Below are positions 7,546 through 14,406 of a stretch of 15,805 nt of DNA, one piece after another. Position 1 is the stretch's first letter. Each line of letters begins with the position of its first letter. Position numbers and translations under genes: made by a program. Origin of the DNA: Candidatus Hermodarchaeota archaeon (lineage in GTDB: Archaea; Asgardarchaeota; Hermodarchaeia; Hermodarchaeales; Hermodarchaeaceae); the NCBI GenBank assembly GCA_016839995.1, contig JAEOTD010000126.1, positions 1-15,805 on the forward strand, in the 5' to 3' direction. The notes beneath the pieces are model-generated. The model was given only the letters and a program-made list of their open reading frames with translations, ran no database searches and had not been told where the DNA came from.

Positions 7546-8064
7546 TTAAGGAGAACCCTGAAGCTGTTCGACAAGATAATCTTGACTTGAAATTCGCTTA
7601 CAATAAGTACAACGGAGTGTGACTGGTGAGCGATCAACCACACTGAAGTGACTTTTAATTCCGCGTTCATTATTCGTGATGCAACTTGGATTCTCACATC
7701 GAACAATACCGATGATTTCATCAGGAACCTCAATTCGCATTTTGGTGTGAATTTTATAGTTACGGATGATATTGATGGTGGCCTTAGGGGCAACAAGGGC
7801 AATACGGTTTATTTCATCGGCGGTAATTTCTCGGCTTTCAACTTTGATGATATCCTTTTTTCCTAAGCGTTTGCTATGTACATTCATAGCAATACTAATG
7901 ACATCACCTTCACGTCCTGTGATACCAAGAATCTGTAACACTGCTAACGAGTTTCCGGCGGTGATATGATCAATTACTGTGCCGGCTTTAATTTTTTGAA
8001 CCCGAAGCTCATTGGGTTTTTCTTCAGCAGGAGGCTTCACGGATTTCTTTTTCTTCGAGCTCAT
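7546..8064 (-). CDS. pyrI: Aspartate carbamoyltransferase regulatory subunit
   Basis: This 172-residue subunit binds nucleotide effectors and a zinc ion and assembles with PyrB into the allosteric holoenzyme. The nucleotide domain reads GTVIDHITAGNSL (28-40), as in archaeal and enteric PyrI, followed by GREGDVISIAMNV and the GKKDIIKVE segment. The C-terminal zinc domain has C123, C128, C152 and C155, the expected four ligands that contact PyrB. The first 18 residues are a lysine/proline-rich extension beyond the core (KKKKSVKPP), probably flexible. Translation starts at an ATG overlapping the pyrB stop, with a full GGAGGTGA 7 bases upstream inside pyrB. The pair should therefore be made together in matched amounts. 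Confidence 0.95.
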   Translation of the reverse strand: MSSKKKKSVKPPAEEKPNELRVQKIKAGTVIDHITAGNSLAVLQILGITGREGDVISIAMNVHSKRLGKKDIIKVESREITADEINRIALVAPKATINIIRNYKIHTKMRIEVPDEIIGIVRCENPSCITNNERGIKSHFSVVDRSPVTLRCTYCKRISSQDYLVEQLQGSP

Positions 8065-8996
8065 TTGGTGTTCACCTCCAACAACAGGGACAGAATTGCC
8101 ATTCGAACCAGCACTCCTTGAAACATCTGTGTGAAGTACCGGGCATAGGGTGTCTCATCAATTTCAGGGGCAATCTCATCTACTCGTGGTAAGGGGTGCA
8201 GAATATCCAAGTTCGACTTCACACCCTCCAGCATAGCTTTGTCTATACGGAACACACCTCTGACTTTTTCATAATCAGCCGGTGTGGGGAATCGCTCCTT
8301 TTGAATGCGAGTTGCGTACAAAACATCAAGTTCGGGCAGGATGCCCTTCAAGTCGGTGGTTTCAATGACCTCTTTGCCCTGTTCCTTCAAATCCATTACA
8401 ATTTCGTCTGGAAGTTCTAACCCAGGAGGAGAAATGCAGTAAAGCCGTTTCGTGAACCGTGTGATAGCATAGGAAAGGGAGTGAACGGTCCGACCAAACC
8501 TGAGGTCACCTAGCACTGCAATATTGAGGTTCTCTAACCGCCCCTGGCTTTTTCGAATGGTTGAGAGATCAAGCAAAGTTTGGGTGGGATGTCGACCCGC
8601 TCCATCACCAGCATTGACGACAGGAACCTTTGACACTTCTGCGGCCCATTGAGCTGCACCTTCCTGAGGATGGCGTAAGACAATCACATCCGCATAGTTG
8701 TCAACCGTTCGAATGGTATCTGCAAGTGACTCACCTTTTGCGACAGAGGAAGCGCTAATATCTGCAACAGTGATTGTAGACCCACCCAGTCGTGCCATAG
8801 CGGATTCGAAGCTTAAACGAGTTCGCGTTGATGGCTCATAAAATAATGAAGCGAGGATTTTCCCAGCCAACAGAGTGGAAGGTTTGGGTCCATGGATAAT
8901 AGATTCCATTTTTTCAGCTAGATCAAGGATTGTGAGAATTTCCTTTGTGCTGAGGTCTGCAATGCTAATTAGGTTCTTGACCGTGAGTGACACCAT
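8061..8996 (-). CDS. pyrB: Aspartate carbamoyltransferase catalytic subunit
   Basis: It condenses carbamoyl phosphate with aspartate to give carbamoyl aspartate, the committed pyrimidine step. The 311 residues match the family length. The carbamoyl-phosphate site FYEPSTRTRLSFE (52-64, with S56-T57-R58-T59-R60) is intact. The mobile loop SVAKGES (84-90) supplies the lysine contributed across the trimer interface. LRHPQEG, RHPTQTLLD (135-143) and HPLPRVDEI near residue 265 form the rest of the active site. The ATG at 8996 is the natural start. The stop overlaps pyrI by four bases (ATGA). It is the first gene of the leftward pyr operon, 85 bases from the preceding helical-repeat gene stop. Confidence 0.96.
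   Translation of the reverse strand: MVSLTVKNLISIADLSTKEILTILDLAEKMESIIHGPKPSTLLAGKILASLFYEPSTRTRLSFESAMARLGGSTITVADISASSVAKGESLADTIRTVDNYADVIVLRHPQEGAAQWAAEVSKVPVVNAGDGAGRHPTQTLLDLSTIRKSQGRLENLNIAVLGDLRFGRTVHSLSYAITRFTKRLYCISPPGLELPDEIVMDLKEQGKEVIETTDLKGILPELDVLYATRIQKERFPTPADYEKVRGVFRIDKAMLEGVKSNLDILHPLPRVDEIAPEIDETPYARYFTQMFQGVLVRMAILSLLLEVNTK
8072..8079 (-). promoter_or_regulatory. Consensus Shine-Dalgarno for pyrI inside pyrB
   Basis: The minus strand reads GGAGGTGA, the full anti-16S complement, 7 bases before the pyrI ATG and within the last codons of pyrB. It supports strong independent or coupled initiation of pyrI. Confidence 0.75.
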
Positions 8997-9023
8997 AACT
9001 TCTCGTTTGATGGTCAGGGCTAA

Positions 9024-9042
9024 GAACGAATAAAAATGTTCG
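9024..9042 (-). promoter_or_regulatory. Candidate TATA element for the pyrB-pyrI-pyrFE operon
   Basis: On the minus strand an AT-rich ATTTTTA (9037-9031) lies 35-41 bases before the pyrB ATG. That would leave a leader of about 10-15 bases if transcription starts about 26 bases downstream of the box. It is flanked by short inverted arms, GAAC/GTTC and CGAA/TTCG. The same T-run could instead be the terminator of the upstream helical-repeat gene, since only 85 bases separate the two genes. Confidence 0.35.
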
Positions 9043-9081
9043 CTCTACCAATGCCCCTTGAACTACAAACTTTTTACCGAG

Positions 9082-11577
9082 TTATTGATCATCTAAGATG
9101 TTGCTTATCCGTGCAACATAGGAACGGATGACATCTTCGGTGGGCTCTTCTGAAGGAGTGTCACGATGACTGACGGTCGCCTGGTACATATTCAGGGCGG
9201 TTCCCACGATGTGACGGGTCTGCACCATAGCAAGCATTTTCTCTTGAATTGGTAAATCCAGAAGTAACTGGGGAAAGAATAACTTGGGGGCCACTAGAAA
9301 GATTTGCAATCTATGAATGGTCTTATGAAGACTGTAAGGCAGTTGTTGTTCATAGGCATCTGGTGCTAGTTGACCAAGGAGCCTCTGTAATTCTGATTTC
9401 GCGTTTTCACGATAGGCTTCATCTTTGGTTGCCGCGAACTGGCACACCTGATTCAAGGCAATAAGGAGTTGGCGCAACTGTCTGAGACTGCGTTCAGTTT
9501 CCACCTCCAGTTCCTTGGCAAGATCATCAAAAAGGAGAGCAGCATGACTGTAATCACCCCGGTCGATGATTTGCAGTCCATCAATGAGTCCGACTAGCGT
9601 AACTCCATATGTGCTGAAGATAGAATAGGCTTCAGCAAAATCCGGGAGAAGCTCAGTTGCCCGATTGAAGGCAGTTTGAACCTCATTGAAGTTTTCCTGG
9701 GCACCAATGAAATCATTTCGAAGAAGATGAATCTGTCCGATTCGCCAGTGGTTTTCACCTGCATCATGAAAGAGAAATAAGTTAGAAAATAGCTCTGCAG
9801 CTTTCTTATGCAATTCCTCGCTTTTCTGAAGGAGTTCTAATCGTTCTTCTTCTTCCGGAGTGTAATCCAAGCTACTAAGGAAAAGAAGGGCGTCTGCATG
9901 CTGTGTGATGGCCTGAGCCTGTTTATGCAGTTCTCCTGTTTGTGACCAGTCCTTTGAGGCTTGGCTAAAAAAACTGGCAGCTTTTTTGAGTAATTTAATG
10001 TCCCCTTTGAGTATACCCAAATGTATCGCTGATTCACCTGCTTGCTGATGGGCAAAAGCAGTGGCGAGAGGGTCAGGTACTTGAGCTGAGAGGTTACTGG
10101 CAATTTCTCCGTACTGGAGCATTTCCTGATAGAGACGGGATTTTTCCTCGATTGTTGGTGTCAGAGTGGCTAGTTTTGCACAGGCAAAAGCCGTGTAGCT
10201 CAGTGCTTCGACCTGTCCGCGTATATCGGGAGTCTGATTAAGTAGCTCAAGGCCTATCTGGCTTAATTGTCGCTGTTTCACAGCCCATTCATGTTTCTTT
10301 TCTAGTTTTGTTTCTAGATCTGAAAGGTACCCGCACATCTCACTTGCGTAAATTGTAGCATATCCTGCGCTGTGGTGTTCCTTCGTTTTTTCAGCTAAAT
10401 CCCGACCCTCAATTTGAAGGTTGAAAATTTCGAGTAGCTTTTCTTGTCGGCTTTCGGGGTTCATATCAAACCAGGTCACACGTTCTAATGCCACGCCCAA
10501 ACTAATTGCCGCTCTAGCCCGGAATTGGAAGAGCTGGGTCATTTCCCCGATTTTTCGGGAGTTTTGGAGGTGTTCTCTTCCCAGTCTGTATAATTCATTT
10601 CTTCGCTCAACGTCGTGTTCTAATTCTGCAATAGAGAGGAAACCCGTTCCAGCAAGCGTGTATGCGCGTAAGCGTTCTCCATAGGCGGGAGTGCAGTCAA
10701 AGGTTGATACTGATTGAAGGTAATAATCCTTAGCCTTTTCAAAGAGATCTTGACGGAGTTCAGGGTCTTGTTCGATTTCAGCCATATGATTGTATGAGCT
10801 TCCAAGGAGGCTAAACATCATCCCGCGTAACCGGTTATGGGTTGTATCCACGAGGGACCGGACGAGTTCATGGACATTTTCTTGTTGAATTTGGTTCGTG
10901 AAAGTTGACTCGATTTTGTGGGGGAGGAGTAGATCAACACCGTGCAGGACTGCGATGTTACCCATCGGGGAGCGGTTTTGATTTTGACTCAGGGCTTGGG
11001 TTCGTTGAAAGATTTCTTGCAAGAGTGTTTCCTTTTCAGAGCTTTCTATGTAGAGGAGAAGTGGCTCAACTAATAGGAGGTAATATGTGTCTCGGTCTTC
11101 TGGGGAGAGTTGTTCGGTTAGTTTGATACCGTACTTGGTCAACTCAACCTGTTGGTCTGGTTCAACAAAAGCTACCAGACTGGCAATGAGGTCTAACGCT
11201 CGAGATATTTCGTTGATTTCGATGAAGGCATCTACTGCCTGCTTGAGATGGTCTGGATTAGGTGGATCCGCAAGCCATCCTTTTGTTTCCCAGGATAGCG
11301 CTTGGAGGTACGCCCGTTGTTCGGGACTGAATACAATGCTTTTTTTCGTATCCTCAATACGCGAAACAATTTCTGAAAGATCCAAACTCATTGTAGAGAG
11401 ATTAGAGGCGTTCCAGGCACTGTTCCAGAGGTTGTTAAAGCCCCGCATAGCAATGTCAGAGTTGTGGTTTTCACGGTATAGACTAAAACAGAGTTTGGCA
11501 GCATCGTTGTATTCAGCATTCCTTTCTAAGATGGTGATTCGACGAAGCTCCATTTTGACATCGTCTGGGAGCAACAC
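9082..11577 (-). CDS. Large alpha-helical repeat (TPR/SEL1-like solenoid) protein
   Basis: This 831-residue soluble protein is almost entirely helical, with no signal peptide and no membrane span. The middle (residues about 265-600) consists of about seven consecutive units of 48-51 residues. Each has an acidic turn followed by a basic residue and Leu/Tyr helix, anchored near residues 267, 318, 369, 420, 471, 521 and 569. This period is longer than the 34 residues of canonical TPRs. A more TPR-like stretch follows (HDAGENHWRIGQIHLLR, about 606-622). I do not recognise a named family; a scaffold or adaptor role is inferred from the repeats. The start is GTG at 11577, 9 bases after the ATPase stop, with GGTGA close upstream. 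An ATG at 11553 is the alternative. It is the last gene of the operon with the ParA-like ATPase. Confidence 0.7.
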   Translation of the reverse strand: MLLPDDVKMELRRITILERNAEYNDAAKLCFSLYRENHNSDIAMRGFNNLWNSAWNASNLSTMSLDLSEIVSRIEDTKKSIVFSPEQRAYLQALSWETKGWLADPPNPDHLKQAVDAFIEINEISRALDLIASLVAFVEPDQQVELTKYGIKLTEQLSPEDRDTYYLLLVEPLLLYIESSEKETLLQEIFQRTQALSQNQNRSPMGNIAVLHGVDLLLPHKIESTFTNQIQQENVHELVRSLVDTTHNRLRGMMFSLLGSSYNHMAEIEQDPELRQDLFEKAKDYYLQSVSTFDCTPAYGERLRAYTLAGTGFLSIAELEHDVERRNELYRLGREHLQNSRKIGEMTQLFQFRARAAISLGVALERVTWFDMNPESRQEKLLEIFNLQIEGRDLAEKTKEHHSAGYATIYASEMCGYLSDLETKLEKKHEWAVKQRQLSQIGLELLNQTPDIRGQVEALSYTAFACAKLATLTPTIEEKSRLYQEMLQYGEIASNLSAQVPDPLATAFAHQQAGESAIHLGILKGDIKLLKKAASFFSQASKDWSQTGELHKQAQAITQHADALLFLSSLDYTPEEEERLELLQKSEELHKKAAELFSNLFLFHDAGENHWRIGQIHLLRNDFIGAQENFNEVQTAFNRATELLPDFAEAYSIFSTYGVTLVGLIDGLQIIDRGDYSHAALLFDDLAKELEVETERSLRQLRQLLIALNQVCQFAATKDEAYRENAKSELQRLLGQLAPDAYEQQLPYSLHKTIHRLQIFLVAPKLFFPQLLLDLPIQEKMLAMVQTRHIVGTALNMYQATVSHRDTPSEEPTEDVIRSYVARISNILDDQ

Positions 11578-11586
11578 CTTTCACCA

Positions 11587-12417
11587 TTAATTTGCTGATT
11601 CAAAATGGGATGCCAATTTAGCAATCGATTGGGAAAACTGATGATCTGGCTGCTTTTCAATGAAAAGGCTGGAACTCATGTTTTCAAGCACTTCACAGAA
11701 GCAGGGAATAATACTGATCACTTCAATACCAAGTTTGTTACTCAAACGATTCTTTAGTTTCAAATAATCCTCTGGGGTTTGAAGCATATTGCAGGGAACT
11801 TTGTTGATAATGAGTTCAGGGCGTTTTCCTAGCGTTTGGTTATATACCCCTTTAATGAGGTGTTGGGTTCCGACAATGTCCAGTTGATCCATTTTGATGA
11901 CGAGAATCAGTTCATCTGCGGCAAGGATGGCATTGATGGAGCTGAGGGCAAACCCGGGGCTGGTATCGAAGATTTGGAAATTGATGCCATATCGTTCGAA
12001 GAGGAGATTTTTGCCATCGAGAACCAGTTGGAGTACTCGAGCTTGCCATTCTTCATTAAGACTATGAACTGTCATTTCATTAATCGCAGCACCGCTAGGA
12101 TTAGTGAATCCCACCTGGAATTGACCTTTGGTGTGAAATTGGGTGCTAAGATCTATAAGCACTTCATGGAGTTCACAGCGCCCTGCGAGCCAGTCATTGA
12201 TGTAATATTTGGTTCCATTCATTTGAAACAAGGCATTGAGACTTGGTGCTCGGAAATCAAAATCAAGAAGTGCAATATTCCATCCTCGTTTAGCTAAAGC
12301 GAATGCCGTATTGGCAGAAAGATTAGATTTACCCGTGCCCCCTTTGAAGCTGTGGACTGTTATGGCCTTGGTGAGATTCCGTTTACCTATGCCACGAGTT
12401 TGGAATGGCTGTGCCAT
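11587..12417 (-). CDS. ParA/MinD-family deviant Walker ATPase
   Basis: This 276-residue P-loop ATPase of the SIMIBI class has a deviant Walker A FKGGTGKS (24-31) with both the signature lysine K25 and K30. A switch segment LLDFDFRAPSL (50-60) resembles MinD/Mrp relatives, FDTSPG (150-155) is Walker B, and the base-recognition segment is INKVP (204-208). Such ATPases dimerise on ATP and position cargo on DNA or membrane. No ParB-like gene or centromere repeat is nearby, and the C-terminus lacks an obvious MinD-type amphipathic membrane helix, so chromosome partition is not implied. I chose the ATG at 12417 with GAGG 9 bases upstream. The longer frame to 12522 would overlap the preceding gene. 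It lies 22 bases after the zinc protein and 9 bases before the repeat protein, so the three probably act together. Confidence 0.88.
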   Translation of the reverse strand: MAQPFQTRGIGKRNLTKAITVHSFKGGTGKSNLSANTAFALAKRGWNIALLDFDFRAPSLNALFQMNGTKYYINDWLAGRCELHEVLIDLSTQFHTKGQFQVGFTNPSGAAINEMTVHSLNEEWQARVLQLVLDGKNLLFERYGINFQIFDTSPGFALSSINAILAADELILVIKMDQLDIVGTQHLIKGVYNQTLGKRPELIINKVPCNMLQTPEDYLKLKNRLSNKLGIEVISIIPCFCEVLENMSSSLFIEKQPDHQFSQSIAKLASHFESAN

Positions 12418-12439
12418 ATCATTTTCCTCTTTTGTCGTT

Positions 12440-12910
12440 TTAACGGTTGGGATGGGGAATACCATATTGGTAGAACCGTGAGATTCGAACCCGCTCCAAA
12501 TACCCCAATCGGAACAACGCACCTAGGTATTTTGATTCAGCATTTTGTGATTTACCAGTAACAAAAGAAACCTCAACCGAATTGGCCTGTCGGAGCTTCA
12601 GCATTGCCATAGCGGTTTCACGATATCGCCGAGGTACACGAAGGAGAACCATGGCATTCAATGGTTGGGGTTGAGCTGGGCGTTCAACTGAGACCGTCTC
12701 ACTGAGTTCAGAGCCTCGAATATGGTATTGTCGGTCTATGTAGATGATGAGTACATGAGCTGGATCTCCATGAAGGTGTGCGTGACTGACAGGGTATGAA
12801 TGGGCTTTGTCCACAACTGCCCGTGGTACTGTTACTTTGATGTCACTCTTACAGCCATGACAGAATGTCTGAATAGTTGCTGTTTCTGTAGTCTCCTCTA
12901 CTTTTGTCAT
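12440..12910 (-). CDS. Small CxxC/histidine-rich protein of unknown function
   Basis: I do not recognise a family for this 156-residue protein. It has an N-terminal single CHGC knuckle (C17, C20) in a short beta context. A distinctive block HAHLHGDPAHVLIIYID follows, with histidines H43, H45, H47 and H52, which could complete a metal site with the cysteines. A strand bearing HIRGSE comes next. After a proline-rich linker (79-84), the C-terminal half (about 85-150) is helical with a possible winged-helix end, KYLGALFRLGYLERV. The start is the ATG at 12910 with GGGGAA about 7 bases upstream; a TTG at 12946 is less likely. It is the first gene of the operon with the ParA-like ATPase and the helical-repeat protein. 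A metal-binding adaptor or ATPase regulator is possible, but this is inference. Confidence 0.7.
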   Translation of the reverse strand: MTKVEETTETATIQTFCHGCKSDIKVTVPRAVVDKAHSYPVSHAHLHGDPAHVLIIYIDRQYHIRGSELSETVSVERPAQPQPLNAMVLLRVPRRYRETAMAMLKLRQANSVEVSFVTGKSQNAESKYLGALFRLGYLERVRISRFYQYGIPHPNR

Positions 12911-13135
12911 GCATGATTCCCCGCTGGCCTTTATGCATGTATCCAAGTTTTTCCCTACAATGAGCTCTCTTAAACATTTTCTGTCCTTAAGTCAAACCTT
13001 TCAGTAGATGCGAAGTCCTTAAGCAACTTCATTTAGTTTCTATGCGTTTTTCGATGACAATTCTTGGAGTAGAAAAACTTCAAAAGAAAGGACGTCTAGC
13101 TTGAGAAAACGTAATAGCGCAAAGGAAACTCGATT
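12911..13135. promoter_or_regulatory. Divergent promoter region, ParA operon and ATP-grasp operon
   Basis: This 225-base AT-rich spacer separates the two divergent operons. On the minus strand TGTTTAA near 12971-12977, preceded by a purine-rich GAAAA, is a plausible TATA/BRE about 60 bases before the zinc-protein ATG. No convincing TATA box is seen for the plus-strand gene, although AAAGGA about 10 bases before the ATG at 13136 is a fair ribosome site. The repeated GTCCTTAAG element also lies here. No small ORF or structured RNA is evident. Confidence 0.5.
12983..13023. repeat. Direct repeat GTCCTTAAG, two copies 32 bases apart
   Basis: Identical 9-mers occur at 12983-12991 and 13015-13023, each containing the palindrome CTTAAG. 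The 32-base spacing is about three helical turns, placing both on the same DNA face. The first copy lies just upstream of the candidate TATA of the leftward operon. A partial third copy, CTTAA, sits at 12969-12973. A shared operator is plausible. Confidence 0.5.
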
Positions 13136-14359
13136 ATGGAATCAGTACTTGTTGTAGGATTCAATGTTCGTCCACTCGCAAGATCAGTAAAGAAGAGTGG
13201 ATATCGAGTTCTTGCTGTTGATTTCTGGGGGGATTTGGACCTTCCAGAATGGGCGGATGAACATATCGCAATTTTGCATCAAGAACCTGACCAACGTCCG
13301 GATCGACCTCTCACTCTTACAGCTGAATCCCTTGTTATGGGGGCTCAGCAGCTTCTCGAGGAACATGGACCTGTTGATTATATCATCGCTAGTGGTGGCT
13401 TTGATGACCATCTTGAAGCGTGGAAACACCTTGAGAAATTGGGGACCCTCGCAGGAAACAGTTCAGAAGGAATGCAAAAAGCCCGCAACAGATCGCTTAC
13501 ACATGAAATTGTGAAGCGCAGTGGTGCTGCTACACCTCGAAGCTTTGAGGTGACTGATAAAAAACAGTTTGAGTGGGCGACGAACCAGTTGAGTCTTCCA
13601 ATCCTCGTTAAGCCAAAATTTGGTAGCGGAGGTTTTCATTCTCGTGTTCTTTACACTGAAGATGCCCTCAACCACTATATGGTTCGACACACATTCACTC
13701 ACAGAGAACCGATATTGGTTCAGGATTTAATTCAAGGCACTGATGTAAGTGTTTCACTTCTTAGCACAGGAAAAGCATCAGTAACTCTCTCAGTGAATGA
13801 ACAGCTTATTGGGCTCCCCGAACTAGGAAAGGGTCGAACCAAAGCTTACTGTGGAAACATCATCCCACTCCAAACTACTCAGGCAATCGTTACACAACTT
13901 TGTACCATCTCCGAAGAAATCTGCAACCAATTGAATCTAGTCGGAAGCAATGGCATCGATTACGTCATAGACGAGAAAGGAACACCTTATTTCATGGAAA
14001 TCAACCCGCGAATCCAAGCAACTATCGAAGCTCTTGAACTTGTAAGCAACTATAATGTTGCCAGACTCCATATCGATGCATGGAAAGGGAAACTCCCTCA
14101 AGAGCGCCCCTCCCCTCAAGCGTTCTGTACACGGATTATTGTCTACGCAAAGACTACCTGCCAAATTCCCAATTTAAGTAACATTCCAGGAGTTGTGGAT
14201 ATCCCAATCCCAGGCAGCCATGCCGATCGAGGAGACCCCATCTGCACTGTGAACCACGTCGCTGAAACCAAAGAAGCCTCCTTGAAAGGCGCTTGGGACA
14301 TTGTGAATACCATCTACTCGCATCTCATTCCTGTTTCCACTCCTAGTGAAGATTTATAG
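13136..14359 (+). CDS. ATP-grasp superfamily ligase (COG2232-like)
   Basis: This 407-residue enzyme probably joins a carboxylate to an amine or thiol by way of an acyl phosphate. The N-terminal pre-ATP-grasp domain begins VLVVGFNVRPLARSVKKSGY (4-23), typical of COG2232 predicted carboligases. The ATP-grasp core shows PILVKPKFGSGG (155-166) with lysine K159 and the glycine loop. EPILVQDLIQG (191-201) contacts adenine, and NGIDYVID followed by FMEINPR (286-292) gives metal ligands E288 and N290 and arginine R292. The substrate is unknown. The next gene is DUF1464 and the one after encodes a methanopterin enzyme; ATP-grasp proteins also occur in methanopterin gene clusters of methylotrophic bacteria. 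The start is the ATG at 13136 with AAAGGA upstream. Confidence 0.82.
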   Translation: MESVLVVGFNVRPLARSVKKSGYRVLAVDFWGDLDLPEWADEHIAILHQEPDQRPDRPLTLTAESLVMGAQQLLEEHGPVDYIIASGGFDDHLEAWKHLEKLGTLAGNSSEGMQKARNRSLTHEIVKRSGAATPRSFEVTDKKQFEWATNQLSLPILVKPKFGSGGFHSRVLYTEDALNHYMVRHTFTHREPILVQDLIQGTDVSVSLLSTGKASVTLSVNEQLIGLPELGKGRTKAYCGNIIPLQTTQAIVTQLCTISEEICNQLNLVGSNGIDYVIDEKGTPYFMEINPRIQATIEALELVSNYNVARLHIDAWKGKLPQERPSPQAFCTRIIVYAKTTCQIPNLSNIPGVVDIPIPGSHADRGDPICTVNHVAETKEASLKGAWDIVNTIYSHLIPVSTPSEDL

Positions 14360-14387
14360 TAGAACTAAGCTAGTTTGATGCAGAAAC

Positions 14388-14399
14388 ACCTCCAGAGGT
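14388..14399 (+). promoter_or_regulatory. Ribosome-binding site inside a small inverted repeat
   Basis: ACCTC (14388-14392) and GAGGT (14395-14399) are inverted around CA. The right arm is the Shine-Dalgarno for the DUF1464 gene, 7 bases before the ATG at 14407. The upstream ACCTCC mimics anti-SD sequence and could weakly mask the site, although the loop is too tight for a stem longer than 3-4 pairs. Confidence 0.4.
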
Positions 14400-14406
14400 T
14401 AATATG

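Noticed and set aside
11087..11590. A 167-codon plus-strand open frame within the helical-repeat gene.
   Set aside because: Low-complexity, serine-rich shadow of the minus-strand gene; no ribosome site and no domain.
11836..12297. A 153-codon plus-strand open frame opposite the ParA-like gene.
   Set aside because: The minus strand has an intact Walker ATPase; the plus frame has no family features.
11587..12417. A chromosome or plasmid partition locus (ParABS) or replication origin.
   Set aside because: No ParB-like gene, no iterons and no centromere-like repeat arrays are present beside the ATPase.
12418..12522. Upstream extension of the ParA-like protein.
   Set aside because: It would overlap the 3' end of the preceding gene, while the ATG at 12417 has its own GAGG site and gives a normal ParA N-terminus.
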